Below are positions 1 through 11,494 of a stretch of DNA of 64,000 nt, piece by piece; position 1 is the stretch's first letter; each line of letters starts with the position of its first letter. Origin of the DNA: Synaphobranchus kaupii (lineage: Eukaryota; Chordata; Actinopteri; Anguilliformes; Synaphobranchidae); assembly GCA_029718625.1 (NCBI GenBank), contig CM056376.1:28674424-28738423 (forward strand), written 5' to 3'. A program made the translations under genes and the position numbers. Below the pieces are notes generated by a model. The model did not search any database. It was given only the letters and a program-made list of their open reading frames with translations, and was not told where the DNA came from.

Positions 1-1088
1 TACCTCTGCACACGATGGACACCATACGTACGCAATGTTTGGAGTCCGTGTGATATGGCGACACCGTGACAGAAAGGCAGAGGTAGAAAAATACTTTTTT
101 TAAGCAGATTTCCAACTTACACCCTGAGTGTTCTTTTATGCATTCTTTTACTCACAGTTTTATATATGTGGCCCTAGGTCTGGTAACAGTTAGCATTGCT
201 AATTTCTTACTGGGTCTGGTTATGTAGATTTTTTGCTTTAATTGAAACCCACTGTAAATGGCAATATGGGCCACATTGATTGGTTACTACATTACATACC
301 TCCCACTACTGATAAATGTCACTGGTTGGCCTTGGTCGCATAAGGGGAAAAAAATTAAAATAAATAAATAAAACCTTTTTACAGTGCTTTTGCGCAATAT
401 AAATTCAACAGACACCAGAACAATCTGCCTGCAATTTGGTTGTGCAGGCCTCTCATCAGTCTAACAGAGCTGACCACTTTCGTCTGTCGTTTCTTTTTCT
501 CCTTCATGCACGTGAGCACATCGTGTCTCACGCTTGCTTGTCTGAGAGGGTCAAGCCTGCCAATGAAATTAATTTGGCATCTGCCAAAGCCTGTAGAGCC
601 CAGATAGCTTTCCCTGTCGAGAGACTGCAGTTGGCAGGAGCGTACTGCCGTTTGGGTCCTCAAGCCTCATTTGACTGGAGATTTTAACGGATGACAACCG
701 GCACAAAGGAATTTGCTTGTATGGACACAAGAGGGAAATGTGGGGAATTAACTACCCTGGGGATGTTTCATTTGCATGATTCCATCAGAGAAGATTTACT
801 TCCTATCCCAAGTCACCTGACCTTGTGGGTGTGGCCTCCCCTCTGTTGCGCAGCCAATTGGGAACTCTCCAGGTCCAGCTGCAGGTCACTCCCACTACAG
901 ACAGGTAAATACAGACAGACGCACAGATAGATGACAGGCAGGAATGCAGATCAGGTCTCAGTTTCCCTTTCTCTCTCCACTACCTGCACACCTCTACCAT
1001 TTAAACTCTGAGGTGGACATCTAACTCAACAAGGGCCATTAATTGCATGTCTGTAAAACCTATCAGACAAAAAATTAAACACTACAAG
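1..1088. other. No gene recognised
   Basis: This is AT-rich, non-repetitive sequence. The open frames are short and carry no recognisable motif. I see no splice-bounded exon and no transposon end before 1,089. Confidence 0.5.
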
Positions 1089-1311
1089 CAGGGTGTGAAA
1101 TTAGCACCCGCCACCAGCCAAACGCTGTTAAAATTTTGATTGTGGCTGGTAAGGTTTTCTACTCTAGCAGCCACTTTGGCAGGTAACCAACCAGGTTGTG
1201 TTATTGTAAAACTTAATGTGACTTGTAAAATGTTGAAAATGGCTGGTGATTTTTAGAATCCACAAGCCACTCTGGCCAGTGGGTGAAAAAGTTAATTTTA
1301 TGCCCTGACTG
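1089..1311. mobile_element. hAT-type MITE
   Basis: The left end reads CAGGGTGTGAAATTAGC. The right end, reverse-complemented, contains CAGGGCATAAAATTAAC, so these are diverged terminal inverted repeats with the CAGGG start usual in hAT elements. The 8-bp direct repeat ACTACAAG lies at 1,081-1,088 and 1,312-1,319; 8 bp is the hAT target-duplication length. The right terminus carries four bases (ACTG) beyond the symmetric TIR. There is no coding capacity. Confidence 0.65.
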
Positions 1312-1754
1312 ACTACAAGTAATAGGCATACAAACTATACTACACTGTGAAATGACTATACAGTGGGGGTTAAATGTATTGTTTGGAGTACAGAAGGAAG
1401 ATAATTCACCTAATTTGCTTTAATTTATATTTTCCTTTAAGGCATCTTAGCTAGGGTACTCTCTCCATGCCAGGAGCAGGATGATTACTGGTTCCTTTTT
1501 TTGTAACGTAAACACTGGATTCCTGAACTTTGGCCCAGGGTAACCGCCTTTCGTTAACACTAACTACAGAGATATTGTTTAATAAGGAAGCATCTATAAG
1601 TGTACTTGGGTTGGGACTCATTGTGCAGGGCTATCAGGTCAATAATACGCTTTCAGCTTCCTCCCACTTGGCGCCAACCCAAAGGAAATGCTGATTCAGT
1701 TCTAGAAAAAGGCTAAAATATTAGTTTGCGTTATGCTCCCTTGTTTTGTGGAGT

Positions 1755-1804
1755 CTGTGTGTGCGTGTGCGTGTGCGCGTGCGCGTGCGCGTGTGGGTGT
1801 GTGT
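1755..1804. repeat. GT/GC dinucleotide microsatellite
   Basis: This is a run of alternating purine and pyrimidine, mostly GT with GCGT interruptions. It is capable of Z-DNA and likely polymorphic in length. Confidence 0.9.
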
Positions 1805-3452
1805 CTTTGTGCTGTATGTGAAGCTGAACAAGGAGCTGTGATTGCTTATAATGTGTACTGTGCCCACCCAACGGCCTAAATTAATAAAAGCCTGTTGGCT
1901 TTGCAGATCCCGGACGAGCCCCCAAATATGTTACGTCCCAAAATTCACCCACAAAATCCACCAACAGTTTGGTTACGCATAACTAGAAGAAATGAGGTGG
2001 TCCATATACTGTGGTGCACTCTAAAAGTCCGGATCAGTGAACAATATTATGGTAGATAACATAACAAAGATTCATGAGTTGAATTTTAATTTCACTGTAC
2101 TGAAACAGAATTGACCCCCCACCTGATTCAACCTCACCCTACATAGTTGATTCACCTAATTAGTCAGTTTTCTCCCAACAACCTCTAGAAATAAATAACT
2201 AAATTATGCTTGAGCACAGCCATTTCTAAACTGCAGATATTATCTCACACTGTGAAAAGGTGTGTTGACTTCCTGAAAACATCCTTACAAGATTAATTAA
2301 GAGGTTAATTACATGTATGACGATAGTTATTGCCATGCCACACACAGCGAAATGCTGAAACCACAGCGTCTCAGCATGCCGTCAAAACAATGGACACTTT
2401 TCTTTCATCTCACCAGCAGATTACATAATTATAGGTCTTAAGCCCATTGACAGAAATGGTTTGTTTTTGGTTTATGTAACTACATGATTTTCTCATGCAA
2501 GTGTTTGGACACATGCCAGGTTTTCCATCAAGACGTTTGAGGTGAGTTACGGGGGCGTTTGTGTGGGGAGGGGGGTTGTATTCAGAGTTAAATGTGACAC
2601 AAACAAAAACAGTCACAAACGCAACAATTACACCAATGGTAAAGAGGAAAGACTGAACTGTGGTTTATCTGAAGGAAGACATTTTCAGACCCCAGGAGCA
2701 AACAGATGGCAGTTTGCTCCAAAACAACAATATCTGCTAAGTGAGCCTGTTCTCGCCAAAGGGGTGAATGAAATGGGAACAGATCAAGCTGGGAGATTTG
2801 TGTTGCGTGCATGTGCAGTTGTGAGGTATTTCCATGTGAGTGCGCATGAGTGTGCACTATATCCAAGTTGTTGTGGTTGTCATGTGTCACTATGTTGTGG
2901 CGTGTGAGGAATTCTTGCACTCTTGCATTCAGTCTTGCTGCTTGTGTTCACCCATCTCCCCTCAGACCTAGGTCCACGTTTTAGAGCAATTGGTCTTGCC
3001 TTAAGCCTAGTGCTAGTGTGCCCAGTACTGTACTAAAGAGCAACTCTACGGAACACCTGTGTCAGGATCTTCAGCTCCTGATGCTGAGTGACCAATGACT
3101 GTCTTACCAGCCTACATCCAGAATGTTCAGTCAATCACTTGCCGCCTGGGTGATGTCACAGTGCATCTGTAACTCATTTAGGTTTCCACGCGCACGCACG
3201 CACACAGGATGGATGATGCCACTCAGACACACGTACAGGGTGGCTGATGCTTCAGACTTGTGCCAACATCCCCCATCTTCCTTAGAATAATTGCCTTCAT
3301 CATCTTCCTTATGAAAATACAGTGTGGAAGTAGTAAACGTATGGGATGACAACGCTTTGCGTTAATGACAGACATGCAGAACAAACACAGCAAGCAAAAC
3401 ATCCCAATTCCTTGATTTTCGAGGATACTTTGCGCTGTTTAAATCAGCAGTT
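1805..3452. other. Intergenic, no gene recognised; possible LTR tail near 1,885-1,950
   Basis: An AATAAA-like signal near 1,884 is followed by a short CCCGGACGAGCCCCC tract and TGTTACGTCCC. This arrangement resembles the end of an LTR, but I find no partner copy in the window. The rest has only short frames on both strands without family motifs. Confidence 0.3.
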
Positions 3453-3562
3453 CTTATGTTTAGCACCAAATCCCAGTCAGAAAACATGAACGGCTGATTA
3501 GAATCGGCTACGCTTAGTCTAGAATCCCCAACGGCAACACCGCATTTGGTGCTAAACATAAG
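3453..3562. repeat. Perfect 19-bp inverted repeat, 72-bp loop
   Basis: CTTATGTTTAGCACCAAAT at 3,453-3,471 is exactly reverse-complemented at 3,544-3,562. This is probably a tiny MITE or a hairpin-forming remnant. I found no clear target duplication at its edges. Confidence 0.7.
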
Positions 3563-5215
3563 ATGTATCTTCGAAACCACTTTATATATTTATTTTAAAT
3601 ATCTGCGTAACATTGGGTAAAAAGTGACATTCAGGCGGAAGAGACAAGGACTATCGTGCCGAGTTAAGTTACTGCCTAATAGCGCCACCGTATGGACATT
3701 ATATGTTATTATATTATAGACAGTATACCGGCTCAGAAAAGCCTCAAAAAACTTGTTTTTGATGTTGTTTGATATAGGAATCACATCATTTCCCAGACAT
3801 TATATTACCCAAACGGGTTTATTCGTTTGGTTTATTTGAAATGAATATTAATGCACGTGGCCAAGAAAAGATCCATTTTGACACTATCCAAGCCAATATT
3901 AAAAATCTTTAAAAGTTAACGCTCACACCTCACTTTAACTTACAGTGTGCTCTTTCATCTGTTGAATTAAGCGCCATCTCATTAGTCTAGAGTGAGCTGA
4001 CGACCTTCCTTGTGGTTAAACATCGTCCGGGAAATCCTTCACAAACAAGCTAACGTTAGCTAACCTTGCTAGCTAACCCTAAAGAATTTGCTAAATGTCT
4101 CAAATTCACCGGGTACAACATGGTCCTCTCAATGCCGGTGACGAATTGCAAAAAAAAGTATAAACGCTTTAAGATAAAAGTTATTTTTTTCCACGACATG
4201 GATATGTCTGCCTATTTTAAACAAAAATTTGACGTACACTGGAAATCGGTAAAGTTCATATTTAGACATTTCTGTCAGGCAAATAAGCGACTACCTACTG
4301 ATGCTGAACCGTTCATACTTCATTCAAGACAGGACCAGAGAAAGGCAAGACAGAGGAGGTGTGCTTTTAATACTAATTTATTGTGTTATCACAGTCATTC
4401 ACAAACACACTATAACGTGTACGATTCTGTGTTGCAGAAAATAATATACGACTTTGTATTTACAGGCTATGTGTGTTTTTAAGGAAATAGCGGTTTATTA
4501 AAATGAATGAGGTAGCATGGCTAGCTAGCTGTAAAGTCGCAAGTAGGGGAGACCATTGCTGGTGATATGTTATCGTATTGCTAGCTCATTGACGTTTGAT
4601 TTTAAAAAAAATTAAATGCTAAGTTGTCAGCAATTGTAAATGTTATATGCAATAATGTATTGCGCTATCAATATTTGTAGCTAGCTATGTATTTGCGTGT
4701 TTTGTTCCTGAGCTAGCCAACATCCAGCGATGAATGGTTTGGTTGCACTGTCAACTTGGCTAACTTATTTGTCATTCTTTGCAAACTGACATTGCTAGCT
4801 AGTTAGTTCACCTCTGTGTAAGAAGTTGTATTACTTGCTAGCTGGCTAGTGGTGTGACATAGCAAGATGGCTTTCTAGACAGCTTGTTGTTATGCTAGAT
4901 CAAGCCATGTATTGTAATTCTGTCGCCAGACGATATATTGCAAATGTTTTTAAGGAGATAAACTTGAATATTGTCTTCATTTTGCTTGCTACGTCCATGT
5001 GCTTGTTGTGGCCCGGTAGCTAGCTAAGGTGACTGTGCTGATAGTTTGCAAGTTAATTAGCTAATGTGGCATACAGTTGGCTGGATTGGGTTGAGCCATT
5101 GCTACGGGGACTAAAGATGATACCTCGCCATATATAAAGTGCCGTTATACAGCCGTAACGTTAGCTACCCATTTACGGGAGGGAAATGCTGCATTCTTGC
5201 AACACCCTTTTTGGA
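3563..5215. other. Gene-free; possible DENR promoter region
   Basis: The stretch is rich in repeated CTAGCTAG and AACGTTAGC words, a common teleost intergenic texture. It becomes more CpG-rich towards the insertion site at 5,216. The vertebrate DENR gene has a non-coding first exon; it could lie here or just right of 11,494, but I could not identify a confident donor site. The longest frame (4,066-4,482) lacks recognisable domains. Confidence 0.3.
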
Positions 5216-5399
5216 AGCGTTCCAACGACGCTGAAGTTGGCTCCCGATTGGCAGCTCCCGATTCGGAATTGCCGGTCCACCTTAAATCGGTCGCGAAAAG
5301 CGATTGTATGCTTTCACGGTCATCCTTCCGCTTTTTTCTCCGCTAAATCTAATTGGCTCAACATTCTGATAGCCTAGTTGTGTGTGTGTATACATACAT

Positions 5400-7135
5400 T
5401 TATTTATTTATTTATTTATTTTGGATACTGCACCGTTTTGAAATAATCGCACTCCAAACTTCCTATGTCCACCAATGTAAATTGCTGAAAAAGGTGAAAT
5501 TTTGAATAGGATTTTCTTGCCAATTTTAGAACGTCTCAAACTTTTGACACTTGGGTATGAGAGAAGAGGTTCTCCACTATATCTGACCCGAGTTGGGTGA
5601 AATATTACTGTAGCATTTTGAAATAATCCCACTTCAAACTTTCTATGTAATCCAATGTAAAACGACTGAAAAAGGTGAAAGTTTGAATAGGATTTTCTTG
5701 CCAATTTTAGAACGTCTCAAACTTTTGACACTTGGGTATGAGAGAAGAGGTCCTCCTCTATATCTGACCTGAGTTGGGTGAAATATTACTGTAGCATTTT
5801 GAAATAATCTCACTTCAAACTTTCTATGTAATCCAATGTAAAACGACTGAAAAAGGTGAAAGTTTAAATAGGATTTTCTTGCCAATTTTAGAACGTCTCA
5901 AACTTTTGACACTAGGGTATGAGAGAAGAGGTCCTCCACTATATCTGACCCGAGTTGGGTGAAATATTACTGTAGCATTTTGAAATAATCCCACTTCAAA
6001 CTTTCTATGTAATCCAATGTAAAACGACTGAAAAAGGTGAAAGTTTGAATAGGATTTTCTTGCCAATTTTAGAACGTCTCAAACTTTTGACACTTGGGTA
6101 TGAGAGAAGGGGTCCTCCACTATATCTGACCCGAGTTGGGTGAAATATTACAGTAGCATTTTGAAATAATCCCACTTCAAACTTTCTATGTAATCCAATG
6201 TAAAACGACTGAAAAAGGTGAAAGTTTGAATAGGATTTTCTTGCCAATTTTAGAACGTCTCAAACTTTTGACACTTGGGTATGAGAGAAGAGGTCCTCCA
6301 CTATATCTGACCCGAGTTGGGTGAAATATTACTGTAGCATTTTGAAATAATCCCACTTCAAACTTTCTATGTAATCCAATGTAAAACGACTGAAAAAGGT
6401 GAAAGTTTGAATAGGATTTTCTTGCCAATTTTAGAACGTCTCAAACTTTTGACACTTGGGTATGAGAGAAGAGGTCCTCCACTATATCTGACCCGAGTTG
6501 GGTGAAATATTACAGTAGCATTTTGAAATAATCCCACTTCAAACTTTCTATGTAATCCAATGTAAATTGACTGAAAAAGGTGACATTTTGAATAGGATTT
6601 TCTTGCCAATTGTAGAACGTCTCAAACTTTTGACACTTGGGTATGAGAGAAGAGGTCCTCCACTATATCTGACCCGAGTTGGGTGAAATATTACTGTAGC
6701 ATTTTGAAATAATCCCACTTCAAACTTCCTATGTCCACCAATGTAAATTGCTGAAAAAGGTGAAATTTTGAATAGGATTTTCTTGCCAATTTTAGAACGT
6801 CTCAAACTTTTGACACTTGGGTATGAGAGAAGAGGTTCTCCACTATATCTGACCCGAGTTGGGTGAAATATTACTGTAGCATTTTGAAATAATCCCACTT
6901 CAAACTTTCTATGTAATCCAATGTAAAACGACTGAAAAAGGTGAAAGTTTGAATAGGGTTTTCTTGCCAATTTTAGAACTTCTCAAACTTTTGACACTTG
7001 GCTATGAGAGAAGAGGTCCTCCTCTATATCTGACCCGAGTTGGGTGAAATATTACTGTAGCATTTTAAAATAATCCCTCTTCAAACTTTCTATGTAATCC
7101 TTTGTAAATCTACTGAAAAAGGTGAAATTTTGGAT
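5400..7135. repeat. Left subterminal array of a 181-bp unit (~9.5 copies)
   Basis: The unit recurs at exactly 181-bp spacing with a few percent divergence. Each copy holds the words GACCCGAGTTGGGTGAAATA and CAAACTTTTGACACTTGG. The outermost unit is a variant (TTCCTATGTCCACC), and the same variant reappears inside the array near 6,727, which points to an internal duplication. Open frames of about 80 codons arise only because the unit happens to lack stops in one frame. Confidence 0.92.
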
Positions 7136-7475
7136 AGGAATTTCTTTCCTATTTTAGAAGGTGTCAAACTTTTGACACTTGGATATGACAGACGAACGAG
7201 GTTCTATTTCATATCGGTCAACACGCCACACTATGGGGCATCCTCGGTGAGAGGAAGAGCTGCTGGGAAACTGAATAGCAAATTAAGCACCACTACGGGC
7301 GGAACCACGTCACGCCATAAATATGGCGCTTGTACGCCGCCCGGCCTCTTTTGCTGACTTGAGGGCACTTGCCATCCTGAGGGTGCAAGGTTCCCTGCCT
7401 GACCACGGTATCACAGAATACCAAATAACGTTGGGCGCGGTATATAGTGGGGTACCAGGACCGCAGGTCATTGCA

Positions 7476-8560
7476 TTAGTGCGAATCCTGTAAAAAACAA
7501 AATGCACTATTGGCTGCTGTTCTTACCAGAAGAGCAAGCTCAAGTGGGAAACGTGGAAAATAACCACCGGGTAATAGAAACCCTAAATCATCACAAAATT
7601 TCATACAAGGTTGCTCCGCTGCCCTGAGGACAGAGGAGGCAACTGATGCCGATGATGCTACGTCCAGGTGATAAAACCTGTTGAAAGTGAGTGATGAGGC
7701 CCAGCCCGCTGCTGCGCAAATGTCAGCAATTGTGGTGCCACGTAGTAAGGCCCAGGAGGTAGCTACGCCCCGAGTGGAGTGAGCTACCACGCCTGTGGGA
7801 GGGGATTTGTCAGAACTGCTGTACGCCATGGAACCGTCTCTATGATCCAGAGGGCCACGTGCTGTACAATAGGGCAAAGCCCTTCATAGCCCCTCCAAAA
7901 CAATAAAAGGATTTTTGGTCTTCCTCACTGCACTTGTGCAGGAGATATAAGACCGTAGAGCCCGGACGGGGCACAGTGAGTGCAGCCTGGCTTCTTCAGG
8001 GGTCTCGTGGGGAGGATGGTGAAACGGCTCCAACACCATAGACAGAGATGTACGACCGCGAGAGGGCCTTTGGCTGAAACACAAGGTTAAGAAGCAGAAA
8101 GACCAATGAGCTACTGTCACCCAACCGCATACAGGAGGGTTTTACTGACAGTGCATGCAGCTCGCTCACACGCCTCGCGGAGGCGATAGCGAGCAGGAAT
8201 GCAGTCTTCAAGGTTAGACTGAGTCCATCCAGCTCGAAGGGCGGCTCAGTGAGTGGATTCAAAGCCAGTTGTAAGTCCCACGAAGGGACTAAGTTAGACC
8301 TGGGTGGGCAAAGCCACCTGGCTCCTCAGGGAAACTGGCTGGCGAGAGGGTGAGACCCCACCATCAGGCCCTCAATACGCTCCTGGCTGTCAAATATGGC
8401 TGCCAGATAACACCTTAGCGTGGACTCCACTAGCCCCTCTTTGAAGAGGGACTGGAGGAATGCCAAAACGACTGAACTGTCATAATTGGGTAAACCCATT
8501 ATTGTGGTACCAGCAGCTAACGTCTGCCCACTTCCCAGCATAGAGCACCCTCGTAGATGG
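7476..8560 (-). pseudogene. DIRS-type tyrosine recombinase remnant
   Basis: Translated pieces in at least two frames give a tyrosine-recombinase layout. An N-terminal core-binding segment (LFKEGLVESTLRCYLAAI) lies near 8,380-8,480. It is followed by ASARRVSELHALSV with the first catalytic Arg near 8,150-8,230, then HSTRGVATSWALLRG carrying the H-x-x-R box near 7,735-7,790. The motif ends with FNRFYHLDV, which bears the nucleophilic Tyr, near 7,665. In DIRS retroelements this enzyme replaces the integrase and inserts a circular intermediate. Frame changes and stops separate the segments, so this copy cannot encode a working recombinase. Confidence 0.8.
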
Positions 8561-8773
8561 GGCTTTGATGCCTGAAATGTTTCCAGTACTGCTGGCCCCA
8601 GGCCCTGTGGCCACTCCCATCTAGGGGCCAAGCAGGTCATACAACTGTGGATTTGGTTGCCAAAGCAGGCCTGCGGCAGCAAATCTGCTCTGGTCGGGAG
8701 GCGCGAAGGGGTGCCCACTAGCAACTCCCTAAATGAACTGCACTGTCTGGGTGCAGGCACCATTTCCCCGCTC

Positions 8774-9397
8774 TCAGGCCACCCCTGGACAGCATATCGG
8801 CTTCCACATTGATTGTGCCCAGTACATGTACTGCCTTCGGGGACATACCCTAGGCCTGTGCCCACAGCAGGAGTTGACATGCTTTGCATGTCGAGTTGGA
8901 GACCAAAGCCCACCCTGTTGGTTGAGGTAGGAGACCACAGTGGAATTGTCTGTCCGGACAAGAACCTGTCTGTGTCGGACCACTGGGAGGAATGGGTCAA
9001 TGCCTGATGCACTGCCTCCGTTTCTGGCAGGTTGATGTGCTTCCCGACCCATGAGTGGCTCCACAACCCTTGTAGGGAATGACCCTCTCCGACCGCTCCC
9101 AGCCAGTCTTGGAGGCGTCCGTGGTGGTCGTCACCCTAGGTAACACACTGGGTAAATAGGGAGGAGTCGCCGCCTGTCCTCGTGCGGGCTTACTCCCTGT
9201 GCTGCCGCCCAACGCTGTAATGGACACGTATGCAGCAGCCCAAGTGGCACCACCTGGGCCGCTGAAGCCATCAAGCCAAGCAACCTCCGGTTAATGTTTA
9301 CTGTCACCTGCTGCGCTGCAGCAAAGTGGGACAGACCGTCCATCAAAAACATGCTGCCTCTCTGGGTCAGAGGGGCCTGCATGGACATTGAGACCAA
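8774..9397 (-). pseudogene. DIRS-type RNase H remnant
   Basis: Fragments in different minus-strand frames spell the DIRS RNase H: TTTDASKTGW with the first catalytic Asp near 9,100-9,140, WSHSWVGKHINLPETEA near 9,015-9,060, and VRTDNSTVVSYLNQQGG near 8,920-8,970. The fragments are shifted relative to one another, so the domain is not continuous. It sits between the reverse transcriptase (9,573-9,983) and the recombinase (8,560 downward), the usual DIRS order. Confidence 0.75.
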
Positions 9398-9572
9398 AAC
9401 CGGGCCCAGGAAAACCCTCTCTCTGGAGGGGCTGAGGTGGCTCTTTTCCCCTGTTCAGGGTCAGGCCCAAGCTAGCTAAGTGGGCCAGTACTGACCTTGT
9501 ATCCCTTCTGGCTTGCTCCTCTGAAGGATTGCAGATTAGCCAGTCGTCCAGGTAGTTCGCAATGCGAATCCC

Positions 9573-9983
9573 TTAGTGACAGAGTGGGATCAGCGTGTCT
9601 CCTTGCACTTCATAAAAAGTGTGTGGGGCCAGGGCTAGGCCGAAGGAGAGGACCGAGTGATCGTACCCTTTGCCTTGGAAGGAAAAGCGGAGGTACTTCC
9701 GGTGATCCCGGTGTATGGGGATATGGAAGTATACATCCGGCAGGGACACAGATGTGAACCAATCGCTGTCTCCCACCAGTAGGGGGAGACTGGAATGGCA
9801 GAGCATGTGCAAGGGCAGGCGCTTTAGGAAGCAGTTGAGCCCTCTCCGGCCGCGTGTGAACTGGAGCTTGTACCCCGACTCCAAGGTGCTGAGCACTGAA
9901 GGACATCGGGTACGTGGGGGCCATAGCAATGTTACTAGGGGTAGCGGAGGACAAATCCTGCGGAAATCCCTCCAACACACCAC
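9573..9983 (-). pseudogene. DIRS-type reverse transcriptase fragment
   Basis: A 136-codon minus-strand frame contains SLPDVYFHIPIHRDHRKYLR and FSFQGKGYDHSVLSFGLALA. These are characteristic of the DIRS/Ngaro reverse transcriptase: the first catalytic Asp sits in the LPD..FHIPI motif, with the FGLA(L)AP motif following. The catalytic DD box expected further on is not present in this frame. No gag-like frame is recognisable between it and the right inverted arm, so the 5' part of the element is missing or too decayed to read. Confidence 0.8.
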
Positions 9984-10619
9984 AGGCAGCGTAGTGTCGG
10001 CTAGCTAAGCCAACCAAGCAGAGGTCTAGTAGGCTGGCGCAGGTGGCTAGCAGTAGGCCCGAATCAGTAGCACTGAAGGGCCGCCAGAGACCGCTAAAAC
10101 CTCAGGTAGCGTGTGTCCACTGACACAGAGGCTACTTCCGGCTTGTCCCTTTTCCCTTTCTTAGTAACAACAAGGAGAAAGAAAATTCAATGCCTCAACA
10201 GGACAAAATACAATCAGAAGATATCGGCATAACCCGATCTACTTCTGCAAGGAAAACCGGCAGTGAACTGCCTAACAAAAGGTAACAACTCTACTGAGTA
10301 ATGGTAGCCAAACAAACAGCAACAAACCGTGATTCCGCGTTGCTGGGGAGGGAAAGCCCCAGAAAGCATACTCCGTTCAGGATGTAGCTCCAGGCAATAG
10401 GGAGAGGCAAGAAATTCTAAAGGGTACCATACAAACCAGTCTCAGCTCAAACTGAGACAAAAAAAGGCCGGATGGCGTGCAAGCGCCATATTTATGGCGT
10501 GACGTGGTTCCTCCTGTAGTGGTGGTTAATTCGCTATTCAGTCTCCTCCCATACCATGCCATATTGAACAATATGAAATAGAACCTTCTTCCTCTCTCAT
10601 ATCCAAGTGTCAAAAGTTT

Positions 10620-11285
10620 GAGACGTTTTAAAATTGGCAAGAAATTCCGATTAAAAATTCAAAGTTTTATTCAGTAGATTGACATTGGATTACATAGAAA
10701 GTTTGAAGAGGGATTATGTGAAAATGCTACAGTAATATTTCACCCAACTCAGGTCAGATATAGGGGAGGACCTCTTCTCTCATACCCACATGTCAAAAGT
10801 TTGAGACGTTCTAAAATTGGCAAGAAAATCCTATTCAAACTTTCACATTTTTCTGTCGTTTTACATTGGATTACATAGAAAGTTTGAAGTGGGATTATTT
10901 CAAAATGCTACAGTAATATTTAACCCAACTCGGGTCAGATATAGTGGAGGACCTCTTCTCTCATACCCTAGTGTCAAAAGTTTGAGACGTTCTAAAATTG
11001 GCAAGAAAATCCTATTCAAACTTTCACCTTTTTCAGTCGTTTTACATTGGATTACATAGAACGTTTGAAGTGGGATTATTTCAAAATGCTACAGTAATAT
11101 TTCACCCAACTCGGGTCAGATATAGTGGAGAACCTCTTCTCTCATACCCAAGTGTCAAAAGTTTGAGACGTTCTAAAATTGGCAAGAAAATCCTATTCAA
11201 AATTTCACCTTTTTCAGCAATTTACATTGGTGGACATAGGAAGTTTGGAGTGCGATTATTTCAAAACGGTGCAGTATCCAAAATA
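10620..11285. repeat. Right subterminal array of the 181-bp unit (~3.7 copies), inverted
   Basis: This is the reverse complement of the left array. Its outermost unit carries the same terminal variant as the left arm, next to the same TTTA microsatellite. The outer 98-codon frames read from the two arms differ by about one residue, so the arms are nearly identical. The inner unit at 10,640-10,800 is more diverged. Confidence 0.92.
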
Positions 11286-11494
11286 AATAAATAAATAAAT
11301 AAATGTATGTATACACACACACAACTAGGCTATCAGAATGTTGAGCCAATTAGATTTAGCGGAAAAAAAAAAAAAAAAGCGGAAGGATGACCGTGAAAGC
11401 ATACAATCGCTTTTCGCGACCGATTTAAGGTGGACCGGCAATTCCGAATCGGGAGCTGCGAATCGGGAGCCAACTTCAGCGTCGTAGCGTTCCA

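Larger units (their letters stand above)
5225..11485. mobile_element. Composite foldback DNA transposon with 9-bp target duplication, enclosing a DIRS core
   Basis: The left terminus is ACGACGCTGAAGTTGG and the right terminus is its reverse complement. The outermost ~100 bp of the two ends differ at about one base. The 9-bp direct repeat AGCGTTCCA abuts both ends (5,216-5,224 and 11,486-11,494). The inverted arms continue inward through a TTTA microsatellite into arrays of a 181-bp unit, about 9.5 units on the left and 3.7 on the right. They then run into the short inverted repeats of a DIRS-like core at 7,140-10,640. No DNA-transposon transposase is visible. A 9-bp duplication with long TIRs fits Mutator-like elements; KDZ/Zisupton or Merlin remain possible. 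The outer ends are far better preserved than the DIRS reading frames. Confidence 0.75.

Noticed and set aside
1885..1950. Solo LTR of a retroelement
   Set aside because: It has only an LTR-tail-like texture, with no paired copy, no TG...CA boundary and no target duplication, so it is noted only as a possibility.
4066..4482. 138-codon open frame upstream of DENR
   Set aside because: It has no ATG start, no domain resemblance and low-complexity Lys/Phe composition typical of AT-rich non-coding DNA.
5408..6970. Series of ~80-codon open frames beginning MARKSYSNFHLFQ
   Set aside because: They repeat every 181 bp, overlap unit junctions and exist only because one frame of the satellite unit lacks stops. 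They are not genes.
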